NCBI GenBank assembly: GCA_964476505.1
Contig: CAYZAW010000008.1
Location: forward strand, 1-51,088
Length of the DNA: 51,088 nucleotides
Reading direction: 5' to 3'
Source of the DNA: CAYZAW01 sp964476505
GTDB lineage: Bacteria > Bacillota > Clostridia > Christensenellales > CAG-138
The notes beneath the pieces are model-generated. The model did no database searches, was not told where the DNA came from, and was given only the letters and a program-made list of their open reading frames with translations. Of this stretch, positions 33,708-43,647 are shown piece by piece. Position 1 is the first letter of the stretch. Every line of letters begins with the position of its first letter. The translations under genes and the position numbers were made by a program.

Positions 33708-35005
33708 GCGTTCGGCGAAGAGCGCTGGAAGCGTTAACGGACGTGACCGACCGGGGGGCGTATGCCAACCTGCGCTTAAAGTCTGCCCAACAAGGGCTTT
33801 CCTTGCAGGATGCCGCGTTCGTTTCCGCGCTGGTGTACGAAACACTGGATCACCTGCTGTACATCGACCATGTGCTCTCTGCTTTTATCAAGGGCAGCCA
33901 AAAGCCCGTGATACGGGGGATTCTTCGCATGGGCGTTTGCCAGCTTTTATACATGCATGTGCCTATATCCGCCGCGGTGAACGAAAGCGTAAAGCTGGCA
34001 AAAGAGGTTGGGAAAAATGCTCTTTCCGGGTATGTGAACGGGGTTCTTCGGCATGTGGCGCAGGAAAAAGACGCGCTGCCGCCGTTACCCAGCGATCCTG
34101 TGCAGCGCATGAGCATCCAATATAGCTGGCCTATCTGGCTGGTGCAGGAATGGACGGCGCGCTTTGGTACGGCGGAAACGGAACGGCTGCTTGCCTGCCC
34201 GCCCGCAAAAACAGCCTTGCGCCCGCAGCCGCCCTATACCGTGGAGCAGCTTTCTAAGTTGTTGACGCAAATGCAGATCGGCTTTATGCCGGGCAAGCTG
34301 GCGCATGACTGCCTGCTCTTGGATTCGGGCTTTGATATCGTAAATCAGCCGCAGTTTAACGAGGGCTGCTATACCGTGCAAAGCGAAAGCGCCATGCTGG
34401 TGTGCCGCGCCTGCGGGGTGGAGCCAGGTATGCGCATACTGGATGCCTGCGCCGCACCCGGCGGGAAAAGCGCCTATCTCTATGCGCTGGCTGGTGGCGA
34501 TTGCAAGCTGTTCTCTTGGGAGCTGTATCCGCACAGGGCGGAACTGATGCAAAACACCTTTTCACGGCTGCATGTGCAGGCGGATATTTCGGTGCAGGAT
34601 GCGGCAGAGCCGCGCCCGGACGCGATTGCGCAATACGATGTGGTATTGATCGACGCGCCCTGCTCCGGCCTTGGGGTTGCGGGCAGTAAGCCGGATGTAC
34701 GATATGCCAAGTCAAGTGAAGGCATTTTTGAACTGGCAAAGCTGCAAGAACGCATACTCAATACCTGTGCGGCATATGTAAAACCCGGCGGTGTACTGGT
34801 GTATGCCACCTGCACGATCTCAACAACAGAAAACGAGGAGCAGATCACGCGGTTTCTGGCAATGCACGCAGAGTATGCTTTGGAAACGCTTGTACCCTAC
34901 CTGCCGGAAGCAATACCGGGCTTACAAAGCGGCATGGTGCAGCTATTGCCACAGCGGGACGGCGTGGAAGGCTTTTTTATGGCAAGGCTCAGAAAAACGA
35001 GGTAA
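33704..35005 (+). CDS. rsmB: 16S rRNA m5C967 methyltransferase
   Basis: 433 residues: an N-terminal NusB-like RNA-binding domain (RRRALEALTDVTDRGAYANL) and a Rossmann methyltransferase domain with LDACAAPGGKSAYL and the catalytic-Cys motif DAPCSGLGVAGSKPDVR, plus ATCTISTTENEEQI. It methylates a cytosine of 16S rRNA with SAM. It overlaps fmt by 4 bases and is followed by rlmN 3 bases later, the usual order. Confidence 0.96.
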   Translation: MSVRRRALEALTDVTDRGAYANLRLKSAQQGLSLQDAAFVSALVYETLDHLLYIDHVLSAFIKGSQKPVIRGILRMGVCQLLYMHVPISAAVNESVKLAKEVGKNALSGYVNGVLRHVAQEKDALPPLPSDPVQRMSIQYSWPIWLVQEWTARFGTAETERLLACPPAKTALRPQPPYTVEQLSKLLTQMQIGFMPGKLAHDCLLLDSGFDIVNQPQFNEGCYTVQSESAMLVCRACGVEPGMRILDACAAPGGKSAYLYALAGGDCKLFSWELYPHRAELMQNTFSRLHVQADISVQDAAEPRPDAIAQYDVVLIDAPCSGLGVAGSKPDVRYAKSSEGIFELAKLQERILNTCAAYVKPGGVLVYATCTISTTENEEQITRFLAMHAEYALETLVPYLPEAIPGLQSGMVQLLPQRDGVEGFFMARLRKTR

Positions 35006-35008
35006 CGC

Positions 35009-36058
35009 ATGTACCTGATGGATGCCACAACAGAAGAACTAAAGGCGCTGCTCACAGGCTGGGGCGAGCCTGCCTTTCGCCTGCGGCAGGTCTTGGAATG
35101 GCGCAGCCGCGGCGTGCGGCCCGAGGGCATGACCAATCTATCCAAAACCCTGCGGGAACGCTTGCAAACGATACCCTTTGGCGGCGCTGTGATCGAGCAG
35201 GTGCGCATATCAGAAATTGACGGTACAAAAAAATACCTGTTTCGCTTAGAAGACGGTAATCTGGTGGAGGGGGTGCTGATGGGCTACCATCACGGCAACA
35301 CCTTCTGCCTGTCCACACAGGTGGGCTGCCGCATGGGCTGTGCCTTTTGCGCGTCCACGCTGGAGGGCTTGGTGCGGAATCTTCGCGCGGGAGAAATGCT
35401 GAGCATTCTTGCCTGCGTAGAGCAAAGCGAAGAAGCGCCCGCCGGGGAGCGGGTCATTACCAACATCGTAATGATGGGAAGCGGCGAGCCGCTGGATAAT
35501 TACGATAACGTGCTTTCGTTTTTACGCCGTGTAACAGCCCCCGCGCCGGAGGGCATGGGCATCAGCGCCCGCAACATCTCCCTTTCCACCTGCGGTTTGG
35601 TTCCCAACATCTACCGCTTGATGGAGGAAGCGCCGCCGGTTACCCTTTGCATATCGCTTCACGCGCATAACGACGCGGCAAGAAGCGCCATCATGCCGGT
35701 GAACAGGTCGTATCCCATCGGCGAGGTAGTATCAGCTGCCAAAGCGTATGCCGCAAAAACCGGCAGGCGGGTGATATTTGAATATACGTTGATCGAATCC
35801 GTCAACGCCTCCCGACAGGACGCAAACGCGTTGGCGAAGCTGCTTCGAGGCATCAACTGCCATGTGAACCTGATTCCCTTAAACGCGGTAAAAGAGCGGG
35901 AACTCAAGGGATGCAGCAGGGCGCATGCGGCGGAATTCTGTAAATGGCTGGAGGAGCTGCATATTTCCGCCACGGTGCGGCGGGAGATGGGCAGCGACAT
36001 CGAGGGCGCCTGCGGGCAGCTTAGAAGACGCGTCTTGGCGGAGCAACAGGGGGAATAG
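35009..36058 (+). CDS. rlmN: 23S rRNA A2503 / tRNA A37 C2-methyltransferase (radical SAM)
   Basis: 349 residues. The radical-SAM cluster motif is CRMGCAFC, with STQVGC before it; the methyl-carrying Cys lies near the C-terminus in SDIEGACGQL. The N-terminal segment FRLRQVLEWRSRGV matches the family RNA-binding domain. It adds a C2 methyl to adenine in rRNA and some tRNAs. GAGGT precedes the ATG at 35009; an ATG at 35018 is an alternative. Confidence 0.96.
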   Translation: MYLMDATTEELKALLTGWGEPAFRLRQVLEWRSRGVRPEGMTNLSKTLRERLQTIPFGGAVIEQVRISEIDGTKKYLFRLEDGNLVEGVLMGYHHGNTFCLSTQVGCRMGCAFCASTLEGLVRNLRAGEMLSILACVEQSEEAPAGERVITNIVMMGSGEPLDNYDNVLSFLRRVTAPAPEGMGISARNISLSTCGLVPNIYRLMEEAPPVTLCISLHAHNDAARSAIMPVNRSYPIGEVVSAAKAYAAKTGRRVIFEYTLIESVNASRQDANALAKLLRGINCHVNLIPLNAVKERELKGCSRAHAAEFCKWLEELHISATVRREMGSDIEGACGQLRRRVLAEQQGE

Positions 36059-36061
36059 CCA

Positions 36062-36988
36062 ATGTCGTTTGCAGTAAACATCAAAATGGAGATTGTACGG
36101 GAGCGCCCCCGAGGCAAAGAAGCCCTCTCCCAGCTGGCGGCGCTGACGCATGCCGCGGGTTCTCTGCGCCTTGGAAGAGTGCTGGGCGTGGAATATGTTA
36201 CAGAAACCTTGGAGGTGGGCAGGCAGATCGCAACGCTGGCTACGGCTTTGTACGGCGTAAAGGCCACCATCGCCATCCGTGACGTGGAACGCAGGCGGGG
36301 CGCGCTGACGGCGGTCACGCTGGAGGGCGAACGGTGCGAAACGCTTCTGCAAAACGCCGGGCTGCTTATGCGCACGGAAGAAGGCGTAGAGCTGCGGCAG
36401 GAGGTGCCGGAGAATCTGATCGACACCCCGGAAGCAAGGCTGGCGTTCTTACGCGGCGCATACTTGGGCGCGGGCTCCTGCACCAACCCCAAACGGGGCT
36501 ATCATATGGAGATCGTTTGCCGTAGCGATGCCTTTGCGGACGCGCTGCTCTCCGTTATGGAAGAAAATGGATGCGGCGCAAAACGAACGCGCCGCAAAGA
36601 CAAAACCGTGGTATACTTAAAGGAAGGCGATAAGATCGCAGGCTTTTTGGCGCTGCTTGGCGCATCCTCTGCAACGCTTGCCTTTGAGGACGCGCGGGTG
36701 GTACGGGATATGCGCAATTACATCAACCGCACCAACAATTGCGAAACCGCCAACATCGGCAAATCGGTCAACGCTGCTACCGAGCAGTTAATGGCTATCG
36801 AATACATCGAACAACACCATGGGTTACAGCGCTTAACGCCTGTATTGCGGGAAATGGCGGAACTGCGCTTAAGCTATCCGGACGCAACGCTGCAAGAATT
36901 ATGTGAGGAATCAGGCATGGGAAAATCCTGCATTTATCATCGCTTGTCGCGTTTGGTGCGTTTGGCGAAGGAACTGGAACAACGATAA
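36062..36988 (+). CDS. whiA: DNA-binding protein WhiA
   Basis: 308 residues with the two LAGLIDADG-like N-terminal repeats (FLRGAYLGAGSCTNPKRGYH) and a C-terminal helix-turn-helix region (YPDATLQELCEESGMGKSCI, YHRLSRLVRLA). The RTNNCETANIGKSVNAA link is highly conserved. WhiA binds DNA and affects cell division and chromosome segregation in Gram-positives. It begins 3 bases after rlmN and precedes a Crh-like gene, as in Bacillus yvcL-crh, though the usual rapZ and glmR (yvcK) genes are absent upstream. Confidence 0.95.
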   Translation: MSFAVNIKMEIVRERPRGKEALSQLAALTHAAGSLRLGRVLGVEYVTETLEVGRQIATLATALYGVKATIAIRDVERRRGALTAVTLEGERCETLLQNAGLLMRTEEGVELRQEVPENLIDTPEARLAFLRGAYLGAGSCTNPKRGYHMEIVCRSDAFADALLSVMEENGCGAKRTRRKDKTVVYLKEGDKIAGFLALLGASSATLAFEDARVVRDMRNYINRTNNCETANIGKSVNAATEQLMAIEYIEQHHGLQRLTPVLREMAELRLSYPDATLQELCEESGMGKSCIYHRLSRLVRLAKELEQR

Positions 36989-37003
36989 GAAGGGAAGGAT
37001 CGT

Positions 37004-37264
37004 ATGCTCAACCGTGTTTTGACCGTTCGTATCCAAGACGGGCTTCGTGCAAAGGCGGCCGCCGCATTTGTGGATACCGCAAGCACCTATGTGTCACAGA
37101 TGACCATTCAGGTGGGCAACAAAAAGGTGAACGCCAAGTCCATCATCGGCGTGCTCTCTCTTGGCGCGCGCTGTGGAGACGACATCCATCTGTTCGTCGT
37201 CGGCCCGGATGAACAGGAGGCCATGCAGGCTATGATCGAAATTACGGAGGGCGCACGCCTGTAA
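37004..37264 (+). CDS. crh: Crh-like HPr-family carbon regulator lacking His15
   Basis: 86 residues with the HPr fold. The usual phosphorylated His15 (GLHARPA) is replaced by Arg15 in GLRAKAA, while Ser46 is kept exactly in KVNAKSIIGVLSLG. Bacillus Crh also lacks His15 (it has Gln) and is phosphorylated on Ser46 by HPr kinase to act with CcpA in catabolite control; its gene likewise follows whiA. This protein therefore probably regulates and cannot carry phosphate in the sugar PTS. AAGGGAAGGA lies before the ATG; dnaE follows with no gap. Confidence 0.85.
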   Translation: MLNRVLTVRIQDGLRAKAAAAFVDTASTYVSQMTIQVGNKKVNAKSIIGVLSLGARCGDDIHLFVVGPDEQEAMQAMIEITEGARL

Positions 37265-40200
37265 ATGAGTTTCACGCATTTACATGTGCATAGCTGTTAC
37301 AGCCTCCTTGACGGCGCGGCGCGGGTCGGGGAGTTGGTTTCCCGCGCAAAGGAATTGGGGCAAACGGCGCTTGCCATCACCGATCACGGCGTGATGTACG
37401 GTGTGGTGGAGTTTTACAAGGCCTGTAAAAAAGAAGGCATAAAGCCCATCATCGGCATGGAAGCGTATGTTGCTCCCCGCAACATGGAGGACAAAAGCGG
37501 CCAGCAGGATAGAGAATATGCGCATTTGGTGCTGCTGTGCAAAAACGAGGTGGGGTATCATAACCTCATCCAACTTTCCTCGGAGGCATTTACCCGGGGC
37601 TTTTACTATAAACCCCGTATCGATTATGATTTTTTATCCCGGCATACGGAAGGGCTCATCTGCCTGTCCGCCTGCTTGGCGGGAGACATTCCCCAGCGCC
37701 TGCTTGCCGGCCGTTATGACGACGCAAAGGATATGGCAAAGCGGCTTCAAGGCATGTTTGGGGAGGATTTTTATATCGAATTGCAGGATCACGGCCTGCC
37801 GGAGCAAAAAAAGGTGTTGCCGGGCTTGGTGTCCATCGCAAACGAATTACACATCAAAACCGTTGCCACAAACGATATCCACTATGTGAATAAAGACGAC
37901 GCGGAGGCACAGGACGTTCTCTTGTGCATACAGACCGTGCGCTTTGTTGACGAGGTGGACCGCATGCGCATGCAGGCGGAGGAGTTTTATTTAAAATCCG
38001 AAGAGGAAATGCAAAAAGCGCTTCCCAACCAGCCGGAAGCCATAACGAACACCCAAGAGGTGGCGGACAAATGCGAATTGGAGCTGTCCTTTGGCGGACG
38101 GCATCTGCCGGGCTTTACCGCGCCGGACGGGCTGGACAACGAAAGCTATTTAAGAAAGCTGTGCCATGAAGGGCTGCAGCGTAAAATGCCCGAGGCGGAC
38201 GATGCCGCGCGGCAGCGCTTGGAATACGAGCTGTCTGTGATCGTGAAAATGGGCTTTGTGGATTATTTCTTGATCGTATGGGATTTTATCCACTTTGCCA
38301 AAACGCATGAAATCATGGTAGGCCCGGGTCGCGGCAGCGGCGCGGGGTCGCTGGCGGCGTACAGTATGGACATCACCGATGTGAATCCCATCAAGTACGG
38401 CTTGATATTCGAGCGCTTTTTAAACCCGGAGCGCATTTCCATGCCGGACTTTGACGTGGACTTCTGCTTCGAACGGCGGCAGGAGGTCATTGATTACGTT
38501 ACCGAAAAATACGGTGCGGATCATGTGGCGCAGATCATCACCTTTGGCACCATGGCGGCTAGAGGCGTGGTGCGGGATGTTGCGCGGGTGCTTCGCATTC
38601 CCTACGGCGAGGCGGACAGAATTGCCAAGCTGGTGCCCTCTGAGCTGAATATGACGTTGGAACGGGCTATGTCGCTCTCCTCCGAGCTCAGGCAGGAGTA
38701 TCAAAGCAACGATACCGTACGGCGGCTGTGGGACTTGTGCAAAAAGCTGGAGGGCTTGCCCCGGCACGCCTCCACGCATGCGGCGGGCGTGGTCATTTCC
38801 AAGCTGCCCATCACAGACGTAGTACCGCTACAAAAAAACGACGAGTCCGTTACCACCCAGTTCCCCATGGGTACGTTGGAGGAGATCGGTCTTTTAAAAA
38901 TGGACTTTTTAGGCTTACGCACGCTTACGGTCATACGGGACGCGCTGGCCTTTATCAATAAAAGCGGCAAGGAAGCGCCGGACTTGTCTCGCATGGAGTT
39001 TAACGACCCGGCGGTGTATCAAATCATTGCTCGCGGGGATACGGATGGCGTGTTCCAGTTAGAAAGCGCGGGCATGCGCCAGTTCATGATGCAGCTAAAG
39101 CCGGACTGCTTTGAAGACATCATTGCAGGCATTTCGCTGTTTCGCCCCGGCCCCATGGCGCAGATACCCCGATATGTGGCGGCGAAAAACGGCACCACCA
39201 AGGTCACCTATCCAACGGAAAAGCTGCAACCCATCCTTTCCGCCACCTACGGCTGCATGGTCTATCAAGAGCAGGTAATGCAGATCGTGCGGGACTTGGC
39301 GGGGTACTCCTTAGGCAGAAGCGACTTGGTGCGCCGTGCTATGAGCAAGAAAAAGCAGGAGGTCATGGCGCAGGAGCGCAAAAACTTTATACACGGCAAT
39401 GCAGAGCTTGGCGTTCCCGGCGCGGTAGAAAACGGCGTGCCGGAGCAGGTGGCGGATCATATCTTTGACGAAATGATGGACTTCGCCTCCTACGCCTTTA
39501 ATAAATCCCACGCCGCCTGTTACGCGGTGGTGGCCTACCGCACGGCATACCTAAAGCTGTATTACCCGCAGGAGTTCATGGCGGCGCTCATCAACAGCTA
39601 TTTGGGCAGTGCGGATAAAGTGGCGGAATATGTGTATGCCGCAAAGCGTATGGGTATTACCGTGCTCCCGCCGGACGTGAACGGCAGCGAAGCCCGTTTT
39701 TCCGTGGAGGGCAAAAGCATCCGCTTCGGCCTTTCCGCTATCCGCAACGTAGGCGAAGGGGCAATGCAGTCCATGGTGCGGGAGCGGGAGCAAAACGGCC
39801 CGTTTACGGACTTCTTCAATTTTGTGGAGCGAACGGACGGGCTTAACAAGCGCATGCTGGAAAACCTGATCTACGCCGGCTGCTTTGACGGTTTCCATTT
39901 GCGCCGGGCACAGCTTATTCAGGTGTACGACTCCGCATTGGACGCTTCCGTGAAAAACCGCAAGGTGCGAGAGCAGGGGCAGATGTCGCTGTTCGATTTG
40001 GGCGGTGCGGCACAGGTAATGGAGGTCATGCTTCCCAAGCTGCCGGATATTCCGGAGTACGCCCACCATTACATACTGGAAAAAGAGCGGGACGCGCTTG
40101 GTATTTATATCAGCGGGCATCCGCTGGATGAATTTACCGAAACGCTGTCCGCGCTTCCCTATACGGTGCTGGATCTGCAGGAGGCGGACGGAACCTCCCT

Positions 40201-40699
40201 TCCCAAGGATAACAGTCAGGTGCGCGTTGGCGGGCTCATTGCGGGCTGCAAGCAAAAACCCACCAAATCCGGTAACGGCATGATGGGCTACGCAACGCTG
40301 GAGGGCGTTGCGGGCACGGTGGAGCTGGTGCTGTTTCCTCGCACCATGGAAAAGCTGTCCGGCGTAATGTACGTTGGCAGCGCCGTGATCGTTTCCGGCA
40401 AGCTCAACATCCGGGACGATCAGGAAAACAGTATTCTGGTAGACGAAGCGGTGCCGCTTATTCGGCAGCAAAAGCAAAAGACATTATATCTTAGGCTGCC
40501 GTCGCTGGCGGAGGAAAACCTACAGGAGGCCGCGGGCTTATTACAGGGGTATCCGGGAAATGTTGCCGTGGTGCTTTGCGATTTAGCGGGAGGTGCCAGA
40601 AAAGCGCCCAAATCCCTGTTTGTAAACCTATCGGATGGGTTTATCAACAGAATAGAAGAGCGCTACGGTAAAGAGAATGTGAAAATCGTTGAAAAGTGA
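37265..40699 (+). CDS. dnaE: DNA polymerase III alpha subunit (DnaE)
   Basis: 1144 residues. An N-terminal PHP domain starts FTHLHVHSCYSLLDGAARVG. The C-family polymerase palm has GPGRGSGAGSLAAY and the catalytic Asp pair in MPDFDVDFCFERR, with a later VYQEQVMQIVRDLAGYSLGR and NKSHAACYAVVAYRTAYLK. A helix-hairpin-helix and a C-terminal OB fold (VRVGGLIAGCKQKPTKSGNG) follow. In Bacillota DnaE extends primers beside PolC. The ATG follows the crh stop directly; the nearest GGAGGG is 13 bases away, so initiation may be coupled to crh. Confidence 0.96.
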   Translation: MSFTHLHVHSCYSLLDGAARVGELVSRAKELGQTALAITDHGVMYGVVEFYKACKKEGIKPIIGMEAYVAPRNMEDKSGQQDREYAHLVLLCKNEVGYHNLIQLSSEAFTRGFYYKPRIDYDFLSRHTEGLICLSACLAGDIPQRLLAGRYDDAKDMAKRLQGMFGEDFYIELQDHGLPEQKKVLPGLVSIANELHIKTVATNDIHYVNKDDAEAQDVLLCIQTVRFVDEVDRMRMQAEEFYLKSEEEMQKALPNQPEAITNTQEVADKCELELSFGGRHLPGFTAPDGLDNESYLRKLCHEGLQRKMPEADDAARQRLEYELSVIVKMGFVDYFLIVWDFIHFAKTHEIMVGPGRGSGAGSLAAYSMDITDVNPIKYGLIFERFLNPERISMPDFDVDFCFERRQEVIDYVTEKYGADHVAQIITFGTMAARGVVRDVARVLRIPYGEADRIAKLVPSELNMTLERAMSLSSELRQEYQSNDTVRRLWDLCKKLEGLPRHASTHAAGVVISKLPITDVVPLQKNDESVTTQFPMGTLEEIGLLKMDFLGLRTLTVIRDALAFINKSGKEAPDLSRMEFNDPAVYQIIARGDTDGVFQLESAGMRQFMMQLKPDCFEDIIAGISLFRPGPMAQIPRYVAAKNGTTKVTYPTEKLQPILSATYGCMVYQEQVMQIVRDLAGYSLGRSDLVRRAMSKKKQEVMAQERKNFIHGNAELGVPGAVENGVPEQVADHIFDEMMDFASYAFNKSHAACYAVVAYRTAYLKLYYPQEFMAALINSYLGSADKVAEYVYAAKRMGITVLPPDVNGSEARFSVEGKSIRFGLSAIRNVGEGAMQSMVREREQNGPFTDFFNFVERTDGLNKRMLENLIYAGCFDGFHLRRAQLIQVYDSALDASVKNRKVREQGQMSLFDLGGAAQVMEVMLPKLPDIPEYAHHYILEKERDALGIYISGHPLDEFTETLSALPYTVLDLQEADGTSLPKDNSQVRVGGLIAGCKQKPTKSGNGMMGYATLEGVAGTVELVLFPRTMEKLSGVMYVGSAVIVSGKLNIRDDQENSILVDEAVPLIRQQKQKTLYLRLPSLAEENLQEAAGLLQGYPGNVAVVLCDLAGGARKAPKSLFVNLSDGFINRIEERYGKENVKIVEK

Positions 40700-40766
40700 C
40701 CGATACCGCGGCACAGGCTGCCGTGCGCCGGATAGATTTTATCGCATTGAAAGGGGAACCAACAGT

Positions 40767-41729
40767 ATGAAACGAATTGGCGTATTAACCAGCGGCGGAG
40801 ACACGCCGGGCATGAACGCCGCCATCCGTGCGGTGGTAAAGGCCGGCTTGGATTCGGGCAGCACCATACTGGGCGTGTATCACGGCTTTAAAGGGCTTAT
40901 GGAGGGGCGCATCGAGCAGCTGCAATACGAAAGCGTACACAGCATCATCAACCGGGGCGGCACGATATTGCGCACCGCCCGCAGCGAAGTGTTCAAAACC
41001 AAGGAGGGGCAGGATCAAGCCATCAAGGTAATGAACGCGTTCCAGATGGACAGCCTGATCGTTATCGGCGGCGACGGCAGCTTCCGGGGCGCAATGGCGC
41101 TGGCGGAGCGCGGCATCAATACCGTTGTGCTGCCCGGCACCATCGATAACGACATGGGCTATACGGATTTCACCATCGGCTTTGATACGGCGGTCAACAA
41201 CGTCATCAACGAGATCAGTAAAATTCGCGATACCATGCGTGCGCACGACCGCGTGGGTGTGATAGAGGTCATGGGGCGCAACTGCGGCGATATCGCTCTT
41301 TGGGCGGGCATCGGCGGCCCGGCGGACATTACGCTCTTGCCGGAGCGTCCACAGGATTGGGACACGGCGGCAAGGCAGTTGGCGGATAACAAGCTCAAGG
41401 GCCGCTTCACCAGCATCGTGATCATTGCAGAGGGCGCCGGGCACGCGGAGGAGTTTGCGCAATTCGTGCGGGAGCATACGGACGTGGAGATCAAGCCCGT
41501 GGTATTGAGCTACATCCAGCGAGGCGGCGACCCCAGCGCTATGGATCGGATTTTGGCTACCCGCATGGGGGTACGCGCCGTGCAGCTGATACTGGAGAAC
41601 AAAAACAAACGCGCGGTGGGCATTCGCAACAGCGCCATAATCGACGTAGATATGAAAGAAGCGCTGGATACGCCGGACGTGTTTGACGAGGAGCTGTACA
41701 ACATGGGCAGCATTTTACGGAAGTTTTAA
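40767..41729 (+). CDS. pfkA: ATP-dependent 6-phosphofructokinase
   Basis: 320 residues from the ATG at 40767 (AAAGGGG upstream); the longer in-frame reading overlaps dnaE and lacks similarity. It starts MKRIGVLTSGGDTPGMNAAI. Gly in GGDGSF and Gly in PGTIDNDM, where PPi enzymes carry Asp and Lys, mark it as ATP-dependent. The catalytic base is in TIDND, and MGRNCGDIALWAG follows. It commits fructose 6-phosphate to glycolysis. Its stop overlaps the next start (TAATG). The dnaE-pfkA order is common in Bacillota. Confidence 0.96.
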   Translation: MKRIGVLTSGGDTPGMNAAIRAVVKAGLDSGSTILGVYHGFKGLMEGRIEQLQYESVHSIINRGGTILRTARSEVFKTKEGQDQAIKVMNAFQMDSLIVIGGDGSFRGAMALAERGINTVVLPGTIDNDMGYTDFTIGFDTAVNNVINEISKIRDTMRAHDRVGVIEVMGRNCGDIALWAGIGGPADITLLPERPQDWDTAARQLADNKLKGRFTSIVIIAEGAGHAEEFAQFVREHTDVEIKPVVLSYIQRGGDPSAMDRILATRMGVRAVQLILENKNKRAVGIRNSAIIDVDMKEALDTPDVFDEELYNMGSILRKF

Positions 41730-43111
41730 TGAAAGCAGACAAAAGCAAAACACCTCCGGTCCAAAAGAATGACGACGTAACCGTTTCCGTTGATGCGCTG
41801 GGCAGCGAAGGCCAAGGCATAGGACGGATGAACGGTTATGCCGTGTTTATTGCGGGAGCGCTTCCCGGCGAGACGGTGCAAGCGCATATCATCAAGGCAA
41901 CGCCGGGCTATGCGGTAGCAAAGCTTATAGCGGTGGAGACGGCATCAAAACACCGCATAGAGCCTTCGTGCCCGCAGTTTTCGCGCTGCGGCGGCTGTAC
42001 CCTTTTGCATTATCAGTACGGGCAGCAGCTGCTGTACAAGCAAAACGCGGTGGAAAACGCATTCAAGCGCATCGGCGGGTTCGAGTCTCCCAACGTGCTG
42101 CCGGTGATCGGCATGGAAGAGCCTTGGCGGTACCGCAACAAGGGCAGCTTTCCCTTTGCGCTGGTTAACGGCAGGGTGGAAATGGGCTTTTACGCCCCCC
42201 GCAGCCACAGGTTAGCGCCGATTACGGATTGCGCCATCCAGCAGGCATGCATCTTACGAGCGGCGGCAGCCGTGCGGGATTGGGCAGAAGCTAATAGCGT
42301 TATGCCCTATAACGAGGAAACCGGCAAGGGCGTTTTACGGCATGTGGTGGCAAGAGTATCCACACAAAACGAGTTGATGGTGGTGGTGGTCACTACCGGC
42401 GCATTGCCGAAAAAGCAGGCGCTGGTGGAGAGCATCTGCGCCGCCGCGCCGGAAACGGTGGGGATACAGCATAACATCAACAGCCAGCCGGACAATACCA
42501 TACTTGGAAAGGAATTCCGGCTGCTGTACGGCAGCGAGCGCATACAGGAAACCGTTTGCGGCAATACCTTTGCGGTGAGCGCGGCTTCCTTCCTACAGGT
42601 GAATCCCGTGCAAACGGAGCAGCTGTATCAAACAGCGCTGTCCTATTGCGCCTTAACGGGAAATGAGTTCGTTATGGACGCATACTGCGGCATCGGCACC
42701 ATATCGCTGCTGCTGGCGCGGCATGCGAAAAAGGTGTTGGGCATTGAACTGTTTTCGCAGGCGGTGGAGGATGCTGTTCATAACGCAAAAGCCAACAGCA
42801 TCAATAATGCGGAGTTCCTTTGCGCACCCGCAGAAGAAGCGCTGCCCCGCTGCATCGAACAGGGCATGAAGCCGGATGTGATCGTGGCAGACCCGCCAAG
42901 AAAGGGCTGCGAACGGCCATTCTTAGATGCAGTGATCAAAAGCGGCGTTTCGCGCATGGTGTACATTTCCTGCGACCCGGGAACCTTGGCACGGGACTGC
43001 GGCATCCTGCGGGAGAACGGATATCAACTGCTTTGCGTGCAGCCTGTAGACATGTTTCCGCAAACGGCGGGAGTGGAAAACGTGGCGCTGCTGGAGCATA
43101 ACAAATGCTAA
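41729..43111 (+). CDS. rlmD: 23S rRNA (uracil-C5)-methyltransferase, RlmD/RlmCD family
   Basis: 460 residues. An N-terminal TRAM domain (SVDALGSEGQGIGRMNGYAV), a four-Cys iron-sulfur site (CPQFSRCGGC plus another Cys upstream or downstream), a SAM site (VMDAYCGIGTISLLLARHAK) and the nucleophile Cys in VYISCDPGTLARD are visible. It methylates U1939 and/or U747 of 23S rRNA; Gram-positive members often do both. It overlaps pfkA by one base. Confidence 0.92.
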   Translation: MKADKSKTPPVQKNDDVTVSVDALGSEGQGIGRMNGYAVFIAGALPGETVQAHIIKATPGYAVAKLIAVETASKHRIEPSCPQFSRCGGCTLLHYQYGQQLLYKQNAVENAFKRIGGFESPNVLPVIGMEEPWRYRNKGSFPFALVNGRVEMGFYAPRSHRLAPITDCAIQQACILRAAAAVRDWAEANSVMPYNEETGKGVLRHVVARVSTQNELMVVVVTTGALPKKQALVESICAAAPETVGIQHNINSQPDNTILGKEFRLLYGSERIQETVCGNTFAVSAASFLQVNPVQTEQLYQTALSYCALTGNEFVMDAYCGIGTISLLLARHAKKVLGIELFSQAVEDAVHNAKANSINNAEFLCAPAEEALPRCIEQGMKPDVIVADPPRKGCERPFLDAVIKSGVSRMVYISCDPGTLARDCGILRENGYQLLCVQPVDMFPQTAGVENVALLEHNKC

Positions 43112-43137
43112 CGGCATCGCAGCCGGGAGATAAGAAT

Positions 43138-43641
43138 ATGGTGGGATTTGCGGCGGAAGTCGACCTGGAACGTGTAAATGAACTGCGAAGGCAAGTACAC
43201 AGCGTGCATGCACATGGCAGACCAGACATTTTTACACAAAGCTTTGACAGCGAGATGCAGAATCTGTTATATGACCGTTGGCGTCAGGACGAGCATTGCA
43301 TCATTGTAGCAAAGCGCGGCGGCGTTCTTTGCGGTTTTGCCTATGTTAACTGCGTTGATGTAACGCAAAGCCCGTACCGGTTGCCGCGCGCATATTATCA
43401 TATCGAGGAATTCGGCGTTGATGAGGCATATCGCAGGCAGGGCGTAGCAACGGAGTTGTTCCGGTTTATTCGGCAGGATGCAAAGGAAAAGGGCTTGGAT
43501 CGAATCGAATTGGATATGTGGGAGTTTAATGAAGCTGCGTTGCGCTTCTATGAGGCGGTTGGCTTTTGCACCTATCGGCGCTACATGGAGTACAGGGAGG
43601 AGCCGGTACATATTCAAAACAATTCTGATACGAAATCCTAG
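43138..43641 (+). CDS. GNAT family N-acetyltransferase
   Basis: 167 residues from the ATG at 43138, which has GGGAG 8 bases upstream and puts the first beta strand in the family position; an ATG at 43105 overlapping rlmD is possible. The acetyl-CoA loop is visible as VDEAYRRQGVATELFRFIRQ, and the closing strand as FNEAALRFYEAVGFCTYRRY. Substrate unknown; related proteins acetylate small molecules or protein N-termini. The final HIQNNSDTKS tail is atypical. A hairpin with a T run follows. Confidence 0.82.
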   Translation: MVGFAAEVDLERVNELRRQVHSVHAHGRPDIFTQSFDSEMQNLLYDRWRQDEHCIIVAKRGGVLCGFAYVNCVDVTQSPYRLPRAYYHIEEFGVDEAYRRQGVATELFRFIRQDAKEKGLDRIELDMWEFNEAALRFYEAVGFCTYRRYMEYREEPVHIQNNSDTKS

Positions 43642-43647
43642 ATCAAT

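Noticed and set aside
39551..40477. 308-residue minus-strand open frame inside dnaE
   Set aside because: Antisense shadow of the polymerase coding region; His-rich with no family features.
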